In this document: positions 9,173 through 17,732 of the stretch, piece after piece
Position numbering within the stretch: the first letter of the stretch is position 1
Layout: the number at the start of each line of letters is the position of its first letter
From: Fibrobacterota bacterium
Lineage (GTDB): Bacteria > Fibrobacterota > Chitinivibrionia > Chitinivibrionales > Chitinispirillaceae
Direction of reading: 5' to 3'
Assembly: GCA_023459055.1 (NCBI GenBank)
Contig: JAEWVR010000018.1
Location: 186,001-250,000 of the forward strand
DNA: 64,000 nucleotides
The notes under the pieces: generated by a model
The model's database searches: none
What the model was told of the DNA's origin: nothing
The model's input: only the letters and a program-made list of their open reading frames with translations
Translations under genes and position numbers: made by a program

Positions 9173-9970
9173 TTACTCCTCCCATGATCCGAAAACATCG
9201 AACCCATCATTGACACACCGGTATCTCCTGAACTGAATCGAAAATATATCTGTTAACATTTCCGGACATCGCGTACGAAATTCACTGCTTTTTCCAGTGT
9301 AATAAAGTGTCCCGTCACGAATTACTGCAATATGCGAACAACGATAAATGGCACTATTGATATCATGAGTTACCATTACAACGGTCAACGCTGCACGAGC
9401 GTTCAACCTGTCAAGTGCATTGAAAAACAGCTTGTCATGCGCCGGATCAAGGTATGTCGTTGGTTCATCAAGAAGCAGAATCGGTGATTCCTGCGCAACC
9501 GCCCCCGCAAGTAAAACCCTTTGAAGTTCACCACCGCTCAGAGAATAGACATACCGTTCTTTCAACTTGTAAACATCACAAATATCAAGGGCGTCATCAA
9601 CAACAGACTGATCATGTTTATCAGGAATTCCGAGCATGCTCATTCTGCAAAAACGCCCGAGCATAACATAGTCATTTACAGTATAGGGTATTGCATTTTC
9701 AGGCTTTTGGGGAACATAGGCAATAAGTGATGCCCTGTTTCGTGATGAGTAGTGTTTTACCGGTTTATTATTAACACGAACAACTCCGTCAGTCTGAGGA
9801 ATCATACCGGCGATTATTTTGACTAGTGATGATTTCCCGGCACCGTTTGGACCGATAATGGCCCAATGCTCATTCGCTCTGATATCAAATTTTAGCTGTT
9901 TTAGAATTTCCCGGCCTGACAGTTTCAGTGTGATGTTATCAATTGAAATTGCGGTATCGTTTAGGTGCAT
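9173..9970 (-). CDS. btuD: ABC transporter ATPase for cobamides (BtuD)
   Basis: 265 residues. Walker A GPNGAGKSS near residue 39, Q-loop VPQKPENA near 85, signature LSGGELQRV near 143, Walker B ILLLDEPTTYLDP near 162 and switch MVTHD near 196. This is the FepC/BtuD-like type that partners FecCD permeases. It sits between btuF and btuC in a tightly spaced operon and energises cobamide import. Confidence 0.9.
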   Translation of the reverse strand: MHLNDTAISIDNITLKLSGREILKQLKFDIRANEHWAIIGPNGAGKSSLVKIIAGMIPQTDGVVRVNNKPVKHYSSRNRASLIAYVPQKPENAIPYTVNDYVMLGRFCRMSMLGIPDKHDQSVVDDALDICDVYKLKERYVYSLSGGELQRVLLAGAVAQESPILLLDEPTTYLDPAHDKLFFNALDRLNARAALTVVMVTHDINSAIYRCSHIAVIRDGTLYYTGKSSEFRTRCPEMLTDIFSIQFRRYRCVNDGFDVFGSWEE

Positions 9971-10009
9971 AAAATTTCCCGTTGTTATATCTCAATTGAG
10001 AAAATCCGC

Positions 10010-10900
10010 TCAGGACTTGCTGCTACTGCAACTCATTATTTCTTTAAGGTCCTGAATAAGAAGCAATATGCGCGGCCCAGGTACCGTTGCATATCCTTTA
10101 TCTATACAAAATATACTATTTCTCTCAACTGCCTTAACATTTTTCATGCTCTGCCAATCTCTAATGAGATCGGTACAATTGTAGTTACTCATAGCAGATG
10201 CAATATCAATAATAATATCCGGATTACAATACATGATACCCTCAGGTGACAACTTTGGATATTGCGGTAGTGAATCATTAAACACATTTTTCCCTCCCGC
10301 GGCCTCAATAATTTCGTTATAAATCGTACTCTTTCCCGCTAAGTAAACACTCCGTATCACTCCTTCACCGGGATTAGTTCTTCCAACACAAAGCATCACT
10401 GATGGCCGCGGAGCATTTAACACAGAATTAAATTGATTGATACATTCTTTAAATTTCGTAACCAGCGAAATCGCACAACTGTCAGCACCACATGCTTTAC
10501 CGATTCGTAAAAAGGACTCCTGTGTTGAATCCAGAGATAAGTAATTAACTGTCAATACATTGATGCCGGCACGTTGAAGGTATTCTTTTTGTATAATGTG
10601 TTCAGTTGTGCCAATTACAAGGTCAGGTCTCAGCGATACAATTTTTTCAAGGTTTGCATCAGCGTAACCGCCGATCTTTTCTATTGACAATGCAGAATCA
10701 GGATATTTGCAATAGGTCGTAACACCGACCACTTTGCTGCCAAGCCCGAACGCAAAGAGTGTTTCTGTGATACTTGGTGCGAGCGAGATGATCCTCTGTG
10801 GTGTCGCAGTGATAACAGGAGATGATTGTCTGGTATTGCAATTGTTTAAAGCTATTACTATAACAACAAAAATCAGCATTATCGACAATTTCATCTTCAC
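10010..10900 (-). CDS. btuF: Periplasmic cobamide-binding protein (BtuF)
   Basis: 296 residues. A hydrophobic N-terminal signal ends LNNC (Cys21), a non-canonical lipobox, so it may be a lipoprotein or a cleaved periplasmic protein. The mature part has the helical-backbone binding-protein pattern RIISLAPSITETLFALG-like near residue 37, IGGYADANLEKIVSLRPDLVIG near 80, and a C-terminal MKNVKAV/PGPRILLL segment, as in BtuF. It hands cobamide from the outer-membrane receptor to BtuCD. The start is GTG at 10900 with AGGAG six bases upstream; an in-frame ATG lies two codons later. Confidence 0.85.
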   Translation of the reverse strand: MKMKLSIMLIFVVIVIALNNCNTRQSSPVITATPQRIISLAPSITETLFAFGLGSKVVGVTTYCKYPDSALSIEKIGGYADANLEKIVSLRPDLVIGTTEHIIQKEYLQRAGINVLTVNYLSLDSTQESFLRIGKACGADSCAISLVTKFKECINQFNSVLNAPRPSVMLCVGRTNPGEGVIRSVYLAGKSTIYNEIIEAAGGKNVFNDSLPQYPKLSPEGIMYCNPDIIIDIASAMSNYNCTDLIRDWQSMKNVKAVERNSIFCIDKGYATVPGPRILLLIQDLKEIMSCSSSKS

Positions 10901-10954
10901 ATAATTCTCCTGTTAAACCTGACTGTGAACATCTATTTGATAGGTTACTTTTTA

Positions 10955-12052
10955 CTAATCGTTAATAATGGCAAGACTTGTAGGTGGCAGCCCTTTTGCC
11001 CCTTTTACCACATTTCCCTGTTGTATATTATTTTTAAAAATACGAATACCACAGTCAAGAGAATCCCGCTCTCCGACATAGAGTATCCCATCTCTTTTGT
11101 CATAGCAGATTCCACCAAAGGCATCCTTTACACCTGGTACTGTTCCGATTGTTGTACCGGTTGATAGATCCATCTCTACAACAGGAACGTTTTTCCACCC
11201 GATATATTTTGTAACATAAAACACAGTACCGGATTTATGTTCAAGATTATTAGGATTTCCTCCAAATACAGTTTCACTGATAACTTCTTTTACTGTATTA
11301 TCTGATAAATTTACAACCTCAATACCTCCATCTCCTATCGAATATGCACTTCCCGGATTTGTCACATACAGCATTCCGTCAGCAGCTTTCATTGCAAATC
11401 CGTCTTTATACTTAAGTGGGATAGTATCAACGATAGTTTCTGTTATCGTATTAATTTTTAGAATTAACGTGGGAGCACCGGGTTTAGTACCGTTTCTTCG
11501 CTGAAGCATCACATATAAGTTAGTTCCTGATAATTCAACTGCATTTGCATATGGTGTGGTATTACTGTCTTTCATATATGTATATGCAGAAATATCAATA
11601 CTGCCGACAACTGCTTTTGTTGACGGATTAAAAATAGTAATTGATGGATTATTCATATTTACGATATATGCTTTGGAATCATTAACAAACTCAATATCCT
11701 GAGGATTGTAATTATCTCCAAGATGAAATTGATACCTGATACCACCAGCACTGTTTGCGGAGGGGTCATATTTTATAATATTATCAGCACCAAAACATTC
11801 AAGTATGTAAACCATTCCGTTGTAGGTCTTTACTTTTGAATCATCATAAATAGAAAATCCCTGATCCTTAACTAATTGTTCATCAATAGTCATCCACTGA
11901 AGTAATCCGGATGTAAAATCCGATTGTGTCATGAATACTTTTGGCTCTGACGATTTTTCTGATGTAACCGGGCTAAGTTCACAACCACTCATCATACTTA
12001 ACACAATAATAAGAAACAGTATAACGGTTCCTGTTTTTTTTGTTAATGACAT
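10955..12052 (-). CDS. Surface-type beta-propeller lipoprotein, BtuG-like
   Basis: 365 residues. A lipoprotein signal peptide ends MSGC with Cys24. The rest is a YncE-like beta-propeller with repeated blade motifs: YDDSKVKTYNGMVYILE, DIEFVNDSKAYIVN, ITIFNPSTKAVVGSIDI, AVELSGTNLYVMLQ, MKAADGMLYVTN, IEVVNLSDNTVKEV and ICYDKRDGILYVGE. It lies between btuB and btuF under a cobalamin riboswitch. In Bacteroides the propeller lipoprotein BtuG caps BtuB and captures B12 very tightly. The same architecture and position here suggest the same role, as an inference. AAAGGAG precedes the ATG. Confidence 0.7.
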   Translation of the reverse strand: MSLTKKTGTVILFLIIVLSMMSGCELSPVTSEKSSEPKVFMTQSDFTSGLLQWMTIDEQLVKDQGFSIYDDSKVKTYNGMVYILECFGADNIIKYDPSANSAGGIRYQFHLGDNYNPQDIEFVNDSKAYIVNMNNPSITIFNPSTKAVVGSIDISAYTYMKDSNTTPYANAVELSGTNLYVMLQRRNGTKPGAPTLILKINTITETIVDTIPLKYKDGFAMKAADGMLYVTNPGSAYSIGDGGIEVVNLSDNTVKEVISETVFGGNPNNLEHKSGTVFYVTKYIGWKNVPVVEMDLSTGTTIGTVPGVKDAFGGICYDKRDGILYVGERDSLDCGIRIFKNNIQQGNVVKGAKGLPPTSLAIIND

Positions 12053-12168
12053 TATTTTTACTCCTTTTGATTGTCTGCTTTCATAATATGACTTGCAGCC
12101 AACAGTTAAAGTTCCACCTGCTTTATAAACATATCACACGTTATGTAGTTGTTGCCACTTTTCAAAAA

Positions 12169-14430
12169 TTAAAAAACAATTCGTACGTATATATTCCACT
12201 CGTTTTGAGGATATGTTGTCCATGAATAGCCACTCTCATCAGCGCCTGATAACATTGTTTTATAGGTAAAAACATTTCCAGAAAAATTACTGACAGATGC
12301 ACCCGCCTTGATTTTTTTACTAAAAGTAATTTCTGTTTTTACACTGTGATTAAATGTTCCATACCAGTTACTAATTTCTGGTATCTGCCATGTATTACCG
12401 CGATCTCTGTAAAACACCGATTTATATCCAACCTCATACTCAAGTAAAACTATATCTCTAATTGTCAGCTGACAACCTGCTTGCAAAGACAGGTCCGGTT
12501 CATTAGGAAGCGACAAGCCATATTCGGAGTATCGGTGAGAAAGGTTTCTTGCTTTCTGCCAGGTACCTGAAAGTGTCAGCATAACTGGCTGTACTGGATT
12601 TATCTTTCCGTTAAATTCGACACCATACGTTCTTGTTTTTTCAATATTAACAGGTCGTGTCATTGCACCATCAGATTCAAGTATGATACCATTTTTAGTG
12701 CTCTGGTAAAAATATACAGACTCAATTCTTAAAATTCTTTTTTTAAAACGGACTCCGGTTTCAATAGACAATCCGCTTTCATTTCGTAAATTTTCATTGG
12801 GTTCAAATGCACCGTTATAGCCATAGCGTTCGCGTATTGATGGAATAGATGTATAGCGTGCAATGTTACTGAATACGCGTAAAAATTCACCTATTCCACA
12901 ACCAAAACCACCCCTGACCGACCATGGATACTGTAATGTATCCTCATGTTTAATTTTCCTTGCAAGAAGAAAATTCTCACCACCATCAGTTTCATTTCGT
13001 ACAGCATTTACCGATGCAGCAACAATAGCGTCAGGTGATATTGCCAATAGCATCGGCCCGGTAAAATGAAGGTCTGCTGCAATCCCTAGTTCCTGTGAAT
13101 TTGCCGGATAATCATGACCAACGGATAAATGTGATGACTCTTCATTTGCCTTAATAACAGATTGCTTTACATTAAAATGTATTACTGCCCCAATGTTTCT
13201 TGTGATATACCAGTCAGCAGTGGTTGACATACTCACTATATTCAAATTAGATTCCAGTTTTCCATACGCATTTGGTATTGTTGAAATTGAGCCATGTGAT
13301 GTTCCCATACTTTCATCAAGACTTGTCCAGAACACTTTACTTTTATTTAAGGAATAACTAATTTGTGGAGTCAATACGAAACGTCTTACATCACTCGCAA
13401 TTTCCCGGTTCAGACGAAGTGAAAGCAATAGTAGACCTTGTTCTTCCAAAGCAGTCTTGTTATGCGAACCTTCGTCTCCGAGAATACCTGTTGATGAAGA
13501 AGTTGTATTTATATCAAGATATACTACCCTGCCACTTGACATATAAAATGACGGTAACAGTGAAACTGCATAGCCTTTGTGCTTGTGATTCTTTACTGTT
13601 GCGATAGTATCATCATCCGGATTGTACGGTGTATTATTTCTGTCATTATACTTCCAGTCATTTTCTGACACCTTAATTCCGGCAGCACCAAACAATCTGA
13701 CTTTTTCATTTACAAAGTGATTCAACTGCAGATTGTATTTTTGAAATCCATACGCACCGACAGATGCATTTACACCGCCTGTATTATCCTTAAGCGAATG
13801 TTTACTTTTAATATCAATAACACCGCCAACAGCATTTCCACCAAATTCTGCGGGAACAAAACCTTTATACAACCGGATTTCATCAATGCATTCAGGTTCA
13901 ATCAAAGAAAGATCAACTGCGCCACCCATCGCTGAGTTCAGAAGTGCACCATCAAGGAATACAAGTACTTCCTTACCTTCAACCCCTCGAACAGACACAG
14001 TCTGAAAACTACCCTCTCCACCATACTTTCTCGTCTGCACACCGGGTTCTTCAGCAATAATATCAGCAATAGTTTTTCGATACCCGGCAACATTATCAAC
14101 TTTAATGATCGCTACCGATTGATTTGATTGGAATTCACGTTCAGCAGCAGCATCAACATACACCTTATCAAGCTTTGCAAGTTGAACTTCAGTTGTATCC
14201 AAACCTTCGTTTTTTACAGCGTCAATTGACAAAGAAGATATATCGGTTTTTATTGAATCAATATTATTGGTGGTATCATGAATGGTATCATTTACAAAAG
14301 TTAACGTATCCTTTTGTATAAGCGGTATGGAAAGAGTATCATCAGAGGATATACTATCACCTAAAGATTTACAAATAAAGCCATAGGCAACCCATGCAAT
14401 GAGTACAATAGAGAAACTAAAACTATTCAT
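12169..14430 (-). CDS. btuB: TonB-dependent outer-membrane cobamide receptor (BtuB-like)
   Basis: 753 residues. A signal peptide is followed by a Thr/Asp-rich periplasmic linker (to about residue 95). The plug domain runs about 105-215 with the motifs TIADIIAEEPGVQTR, VSVRGVEG, VLVFLDGALLN and FVPAEFGGNAVGGVIDI. The long C-terminal beta-barrel ends in an aromatic residue (YVRIVF). The plug is canonical for TonB-dependent receptors. The substrate is assigned from the cobalamin riboswitch directly upstream and the btuFDC and cbiR genes downstream. The linker before the plug is longer than in E. coli BtuB. Confidence 0.88.
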   Translation of the reverse strand: MNSFSFSIVLIAWVAYGFICKSLGDSISSDDTLSIPLIQKDTLTFVNDTIHDTTNNIDSIKTDISSLSIDAVKNEGLDTTEVQLAKLDKVYVDAAAEREFQSNQSVAIIKVDNVAGYRKTIADIIAEEPGVQTRKYGGEGSFQTVSVRGVEGKEVLVFLDGALLNSAMGGAVDLSLIEPECIDEIRLYKGFVPAEFGGNAVGGVIDIKSKHSLKDNTGGVNASVGAYGFQKYNLQLNHFVNEKVRLFGAAGIKVSENDWKYNDRNNTPYNPDDDTIATVKNHKHKGYAVSLLPSFYMSSGRVVYLDINTTSSSTGILGDEGSHNKTALEEQGLLLLSLRLNREIASDVRRFVLTPQISYSLNKSKVFWTSLDESMGTSHGSISTIPNAYGKLESNLNIVSMSTTADWYITRNIGAVIHFNVKQSVIKANEESSHLSVGHDYPANSQELGIAADLHFTGPMLLAISPDAIVAASVNAVRNETDGGENFLLARKIKHEDTLQYPWSVRGGFGCGIGEFLRVFSNIARYTSIPSIRERYGYNGAFEPNENLRNESGLSIETGVRFKKRILRIESVYFYQSTKNGIILESDGAMTRPVNIEKTRTYGVEFNGKINPVQPVMLTLSGTWQKARNLSHRYSEYGLSLPNEPDLSLQAGCQLTIRDIVLLEYEVGYKSVFYRDRGNTWQIPEISNWYGTFNHSVKTEITFSKKIKAGASVSNFSGNVFTYKTMLSGADESGYSWTTYPQNEWNIYVRIVF

Positions 14431-14480
14431 GTTCGAAAAATTCCCTGAACCCTGTTTCCTGAGGATTCAAAAGTGTGTAC

Positions 14481-14643
14481 GATTCAGGCAGGTTTCCTGG
14501 CTTTCCCGATCTTGCCGCCTTCCCATCCGCACCTTCAATGGACAGTGACCTGGATTGGCAATATCCTGATTATTAACAATCAGTTAAGGGATTCACAGTG
14601 GCAGGTCCGCTTGGGCATCACACCCATATTCCCTGGCTCCTGA
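14481..14643 (-). promoter_or_regulatory. Cobalamin riboswitch
   Basis: Read on the minus strand the element runs from GGAGCCAGGGAATATGGGTG through the B12-box-type GCCACTGTGA to GGGAAGG and the closing AGCCAGGAAACCTGCC. These occur in the order and at about the spacing of the conserved cobalamin riboswitch core. It ends about 50 bases before the btuB start, so the whole btuB-cbiR operon should be repressed by adenosylcobalamin or a related cobamide. Confidence 0.93.
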
Positions 14644-14695
14644 ATTAATTTTTATGGTATAAGATAGATTGTTTTTTGGGAAAAGGCAAGAGGAA

Positions 14696-14789
14696 GTGAC
14701 TGGTGACACGTGACGCGTGACAAGCAAAAAATTCAAAACCGGTAAGGACATCTCTCAAAACCAGTTACTTGTTACGCGTTACTTGTCAC
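14696..14789. repeat. Inverted pair of 7-bp tandem arrays (GTGACNN / NNGTTAC)
   Basis: Four units GTGACNN (14696-14723) face four units NNGTTAC/NNGTCAC (14762-14789) across a 38-bp spacer. Read on one strand both arrays are GTRACNN in the same register, so they can form a 28-bp imperfect stem. The right array ends 5 bp before the stop codon of the DUF302 gene. No ORF lies between. Same family as the arrays at 27356, 43817, 51032 and 51497. Confidence 0.8.
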
Positions 14790-14793
14790 ATCT

Positions 14794-15180
14794 TCAAACC
14801 TGATCTACCGCCTTATGTAATTTATCCTGAATTTCCTTTGCAACACTCTCCAGTGCAGGATTATTGACATTTTGCATTGACACAGTAGGATTTACACACG
14901 CGATTTCGATCTCACCTGATGTATTTTCCTGCACAATCACATTGCATGGGAGGAGTACACCAATCTTGTCCTCGGCCTGTAATGCCTTATACGCATATGG
15001 TGGATTACACGCGCCAAGTATCCGGTACTTTTTGAAATCGACATTCAGTTTTTCTTTCATCGTCTTTGTTACATCAATTTGCGTAATTATTCCAAATCCC
15101 TCTTTTTTAAGATTACCGGTGACTTTCTCAATTATTTCTTCAAATGATCCCAGTACTTTTTTACTGTAATAGTATGACAT
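14794..15180 (-). CDS. DUF302 family protein
   Basis: 128 residues from the ATG at 15180, which has AGGTGGG just upstream; a GTG three codons earlier is less likely. The sequence fits DUF302: SYYYSKKVLGSFEEIIEKVTGNLKKEGFG at the N-terminus, DFKKYRILGACNPPYAYKAL in the middle (the conserved Gly-Ala-Cys-Asn-Pro), and GVLLPCNVIVQE. DUF302 proteins often occur with thiol and sulfur genes; no reaction is established. Last gene of the leftward thioredoxin operon. Confidence 0.85.
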   Translation of the reverse strand: MSYYYSKKVLGSFEEIIEKVTGNLKKEGFGIITQIDVTKTMKEKLNVDFKKYRILGACNPPYAYKALQAEDKIGVLLPCNVIVQENTSGEIEIACVNPTVSMQNVNNPALESVAKEIQDKLHKAVDQV

Positions 15181-15303
15181 AATGCCCACCTTTCGTAGTA
15201 AATCCGGTTATGCTAATACTTGACAACGTTACATTTTAAATGTGCCAACCGGCTGTAACGCACTTGATACACGAAGTAATCAAGACGCCATTCAATGGCA
15301 CCT

Positions 15304-15738
15304 TTACAGGTTTTTTGTTATTTTGTTTTCGTACGCAGCAGCGCTGTTTGCTCCGGTGAGTGCGTCAACAACAACACCATTTTTTACATATACAACATAG
15401 GGTATTGCACCTACCTTAAAAAAGTTCGCAACAGCACTGTTCTGATCAACATTCACACGATAAAAATCAACATTGCTGCTGTATTTTTCCGCAAGATTAT
15501 CAAGTATCGGTGCGATAACTTTACACGGAGCACACCAGTCGGCGTATAAATCAATAACAAGCAGCCGGCCATTTGATTTCTCAAGTATTGATTTAAATTG
15601 CCCGGCATCAGCAATTAATGTCAGATTGCTTGACACATAGGCAGAACCGGATGAACTTTTCTGGTAGTACAGCCCCGCAAATAACGCAAGCGCTATTACC
15701 GCTGTTATAATCCATTTTTTATTATTATTTGTTTTCAT
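15304..15738 (-). CDS. Membrane-anchored thioredoxin-like protein
   Basis: 144 residues from the ATG at 15738, which has GGAG seven bases upstream. One N-terminal membrane anchor (WIITAVIALALFAGLYY), then a thioredoxin domain with active site WCAPC, the cis-proline segment GAIPY and the usual final strand YVKNGVVVDALTG. The catalytic domain would face the periplasm. It would reduce or exchange disulfides of exported proteins, and CcdA encoded nearby could be its electron source. Second gene of the trx operon. Confidence 0.85.
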   Translation of the reverse strand: MKTNNNKKWIITAVIALALFAGLYYQKSSSGSAYVSSNLTLIADAGQFKSILEKSNGRLLVIDLYADWCAPCKVIAPILDNLAEKYSSNVDFYRVNVDQNSAVANFFKVGAIPYVVYVKNGVVVDALTGANSAAAYENKITKNL

Positions 15739-15777
15739 TTTATCGCTCCGCATCCGGTAATTACATACCGTTATTAT

Positions 15778-16149
15778 TTACACTTTTTCCTCAACACCAA
15801 GCACATCCCTGAAAAGACGCTTGAACTCATTTTTAGGCAACGCACCCTGAAGCATCTGAGGTTCTCCCTCTTTTGGTATAAGCAATATACTTGGTATGCT
15901 TGTGATTCCAAAAGCCCCTGCAAGTTCCCGTTCAGTTTCTGTATTTACTTTGTAAATGTCCAGTCGCCCTTCATATTCCTTTGACAATTGATCCAGTATC
16001 GGGGAGACCATTTTGCACGGTCCACACCAGTCAGCATAAAAATCTATTACAGCAGGAAGCTCGCCCTTGAATTTCCACTTTGCTTCACCACCACCAAAAC
16101 CACATTCACATACTTTTTCTTTAAAACTGTTTAATGTTAGATGTTCCAT
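15778..16149 (-). CDS. trxA: Cytoplasmic thioredoxin
   Basis: 123 residues with VIDFYADWCGPCK (active site WCGPC, near residue 43), the cis-Pro segment TSIPSILLI and no signal peptide, so a cytoplasmic thioredoxin. Compared with standard thioredoxin it carries a short extra N-terminal stretch with Cys residues (KVCECGFGGGEAKW) before the first strand, which is uncommon. It is the first gene after a strong sigma-54 promoter match at 16215-16230. CCGGAGG precedes the ATG. Confidence 0.88.
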   Translation of the reverse strand: MEHLTLNSFKEKVCECGFGGGEAKWKFKGELPAVIDFYADWCGPCKMVSPILDQLSKEYEGRLDIYKVNTETERELAGAFGITSIPSILLIPKEGEPQMLQGALPKNEFKRLFRDVLGVEEKV

Positions 16150-16214
16150 AAAAACCTCCGGTTAGTAATTAATTTTTGTTCAATTCTTGTACATATCTCA
16201 TACATAGATAATTT

Positions 16215-16230
16215 AGCAAACAATATGCCA
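16215..16230 (-). promoter_or_regulatory. Sigma-54 promoter of the thioredoxin operon
   Basis: On the minus strand the sequence is TGGCATATTGTTTGCT, matching the -24/-12 consensus TGGCAYRNNNNTTGCW at every defined position, with GG and GC ten bases apart. It points at trxA, whose start codon lies about 65 bp downstream. The divergent gene encodes a sigma-54 activator. Confidence 0.8.
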
Positions 16231-16282
16231 CATATTTTTCCATTTTTGCAACCATTTTTCAAGAATATTATTGCATTACGAG

Positions 16283-16339
16283 GTTAACAATAGTTAACTT
16301 AGTTAACGGTTAACAATTAACAGTTATCGGATGGTTAAC
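16283..16339. promoter_or_regulatory. Cluster of five GTTAAC palindromes (candidate activator binding sites)
   Basis: GTTAAC occurs at 16283, 16293, 16302, 16309 and 16334, i.e. five copies in 57 bp. They lie 53-124 bp upstream of the -24 element of the trx promoter and run up to the start of the activator gene. This is where an enhancer-binding protein's upstream activating sequence is expected. Confidence 0.6.
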
Positions 16340-17671
16340 GGTATGATGCTAACAAAGGATATTTTTCCTGAACCGGACCAGTTTCCCTGCGGAATTATAG
16401 TTTGTTCGACTGATTATAGAATTATCGCAGTTAATTCCCGGGCAGCGGATTTTTGCGACCAATCGAAAGAATCCCTTAGAGGGCAGCCATTGTCAGAACT
16501 TTTACAGGAGCTACCTGATGATCGTACAGAATCTGTTCTCTGCACGACACTTCATTCCAATACATTATCAAAATCAAAAAAGCAGGTACTTGTAACAGCA
16601 GGCAGGCATCTGTCTACGATAGTTTATTGTCTTTTACCTGTACCGGCAGATTATCATGATCATAGTGTGATAACATCAGATATCGAACGCGACCATTTTC
16701 TTGGTATCAGCGGTAAATCACCGGTGATGCAGGAGGTTTACAATTTTATTGAGATGGCGGCATCTACCGATTCAAATGTTGTCATTCTCGGAGAAAGTGG
16801 CAGCGGGAAAGAACTTGCTGCTGCCGCGATTCATCAGTTGTCACGCAGACAAAACAATCTTTTTGTACGTGTCAATTGTGCTGCGCTTACAGAAACGCTT
16901 CTTGAAAGTGAATTGTTCGGACATGTCAAGGGAGCCTTTACCGGTGCATTTAAAGATCACTTCGGGAAATTTGAATATGCCGATAAAGGTACATTATTTC
17001 TTGATGAAATCGGCGAAATAACACCATCGATGCAGGCGAAACTGCTGCGGGTACTTCAGGAGAAGGTTATAACACGGGTTGGTGACAACAGGGAAATAGT
17101 TGTTGACGTACGTATAATCGCAGCTACCAATAAGAACCTCCGTCAACTTGTCACAAAGGGAGTATTCCGGGAGGACCTGTTTTATCGGCTTAATGTTTTT
17201 CCGATTCATCTTCCGCCTCTTCGTGAACGTAAATCGGATATACCTCTGCTTGTTAATCATTTCATATCGAAATTCAACACTAAAACCGGGAAACAAATAA
17301 GCGGCTGTAGTCATGACACAATGAGAATTATAATGGCATACTGCTGGCCGGGAAATGTCCGCGAGCTTGAAAATGCGATTGAGCATGCATTTGTACTCTG
17401 TAAAGGATCAGAAATTCAGACCGTCGACCTTCCACATGAACTCAGGGTTGCAGTGGTACGTGATGGTATCTGTGCGGAGCGAAAAGCAGGTCTTGAACCA
17501 GCAATTCATACATCACTGATTCAAGTGGCGACTCAAAACAGATACGAAATGACAAAAGATACAATTCATAACGCCATAACGCGACACAACGGAAACAAAA
17601 CTGCCGCCGCAAGGGAATTGGGAATCAGTAAAGTGGGTTTGTGGAAAAAAATGAAAAAACTGGGTATGTGA
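16331..17671 (+). CDS. Sigma-54-dependent transcriptional activator with PAS domain
   Basis: 446 residues in three parts. A PAS-like sensor spans about 15-100 (ICSTDYRIIAVNSRAADF-type). The AAA+ central domain spans about 130-370 with Walker A GESGSGKE, the GAFTGA loop that touches sigma-54, Walker B LFLDEIGE, and arginine fingers near FREDLFYRLNVFP. A Fis-type helix-turn-helix lies at the C-terminus (HNGNKTAAARELGIS). No receiver domain, so the signal is probably sensed by the PAS part. It is divergent from the trx operon, whose sigma-54 promoter and GTTAAC cluster lie between them. The start could be the ATG at 16331 or one at 16343; neither has a strong ribosome-binding site. Confidence 0.9.
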   Translation: MVNGMMLTKDIFPEPDQFPCGIIVCSTDYRIIAVNSRAADFCDQSKESLRGQPLSELLQELPDDRTESVLCTTLHSNTLSKSKKQVLVTAGRHLSTIVYCLLPVPADYHDHSVITSDIERDHFLGISGKSPVMQEVYNFIEMAASTDSNVVILGESGSGKELAAAAIHQLSRRQNNLFVRVNCAALTETLLESELFGHVKGAFTGAFKDHFGKFEYADKGTLFLDEIGEITPSMQAKLLRVLQEKVITRVGDNREIVVDVRIIAATNKNLRQLVTKGVFREDLFYRLNVFPIHLPPLRERKSDIPLLVNHFISKFNTKTGKQISGCSHDTMRIIMAYCWPGNVRELENAIEHAFVLCKGSEIQTVDLPHELRVAVVRDGICAERKAGLEPAIHTSLIQVATQNRYEMTKDTIHNAITRHNGNKTAAARELGISKVGLWKKMKKLGM

Positions 17672-17732
17672 TTATGTACACTATTCCGATAACAATTTAC
17701 ATCTATCTTTATGCAGTGAGTCAGGATTTTCA

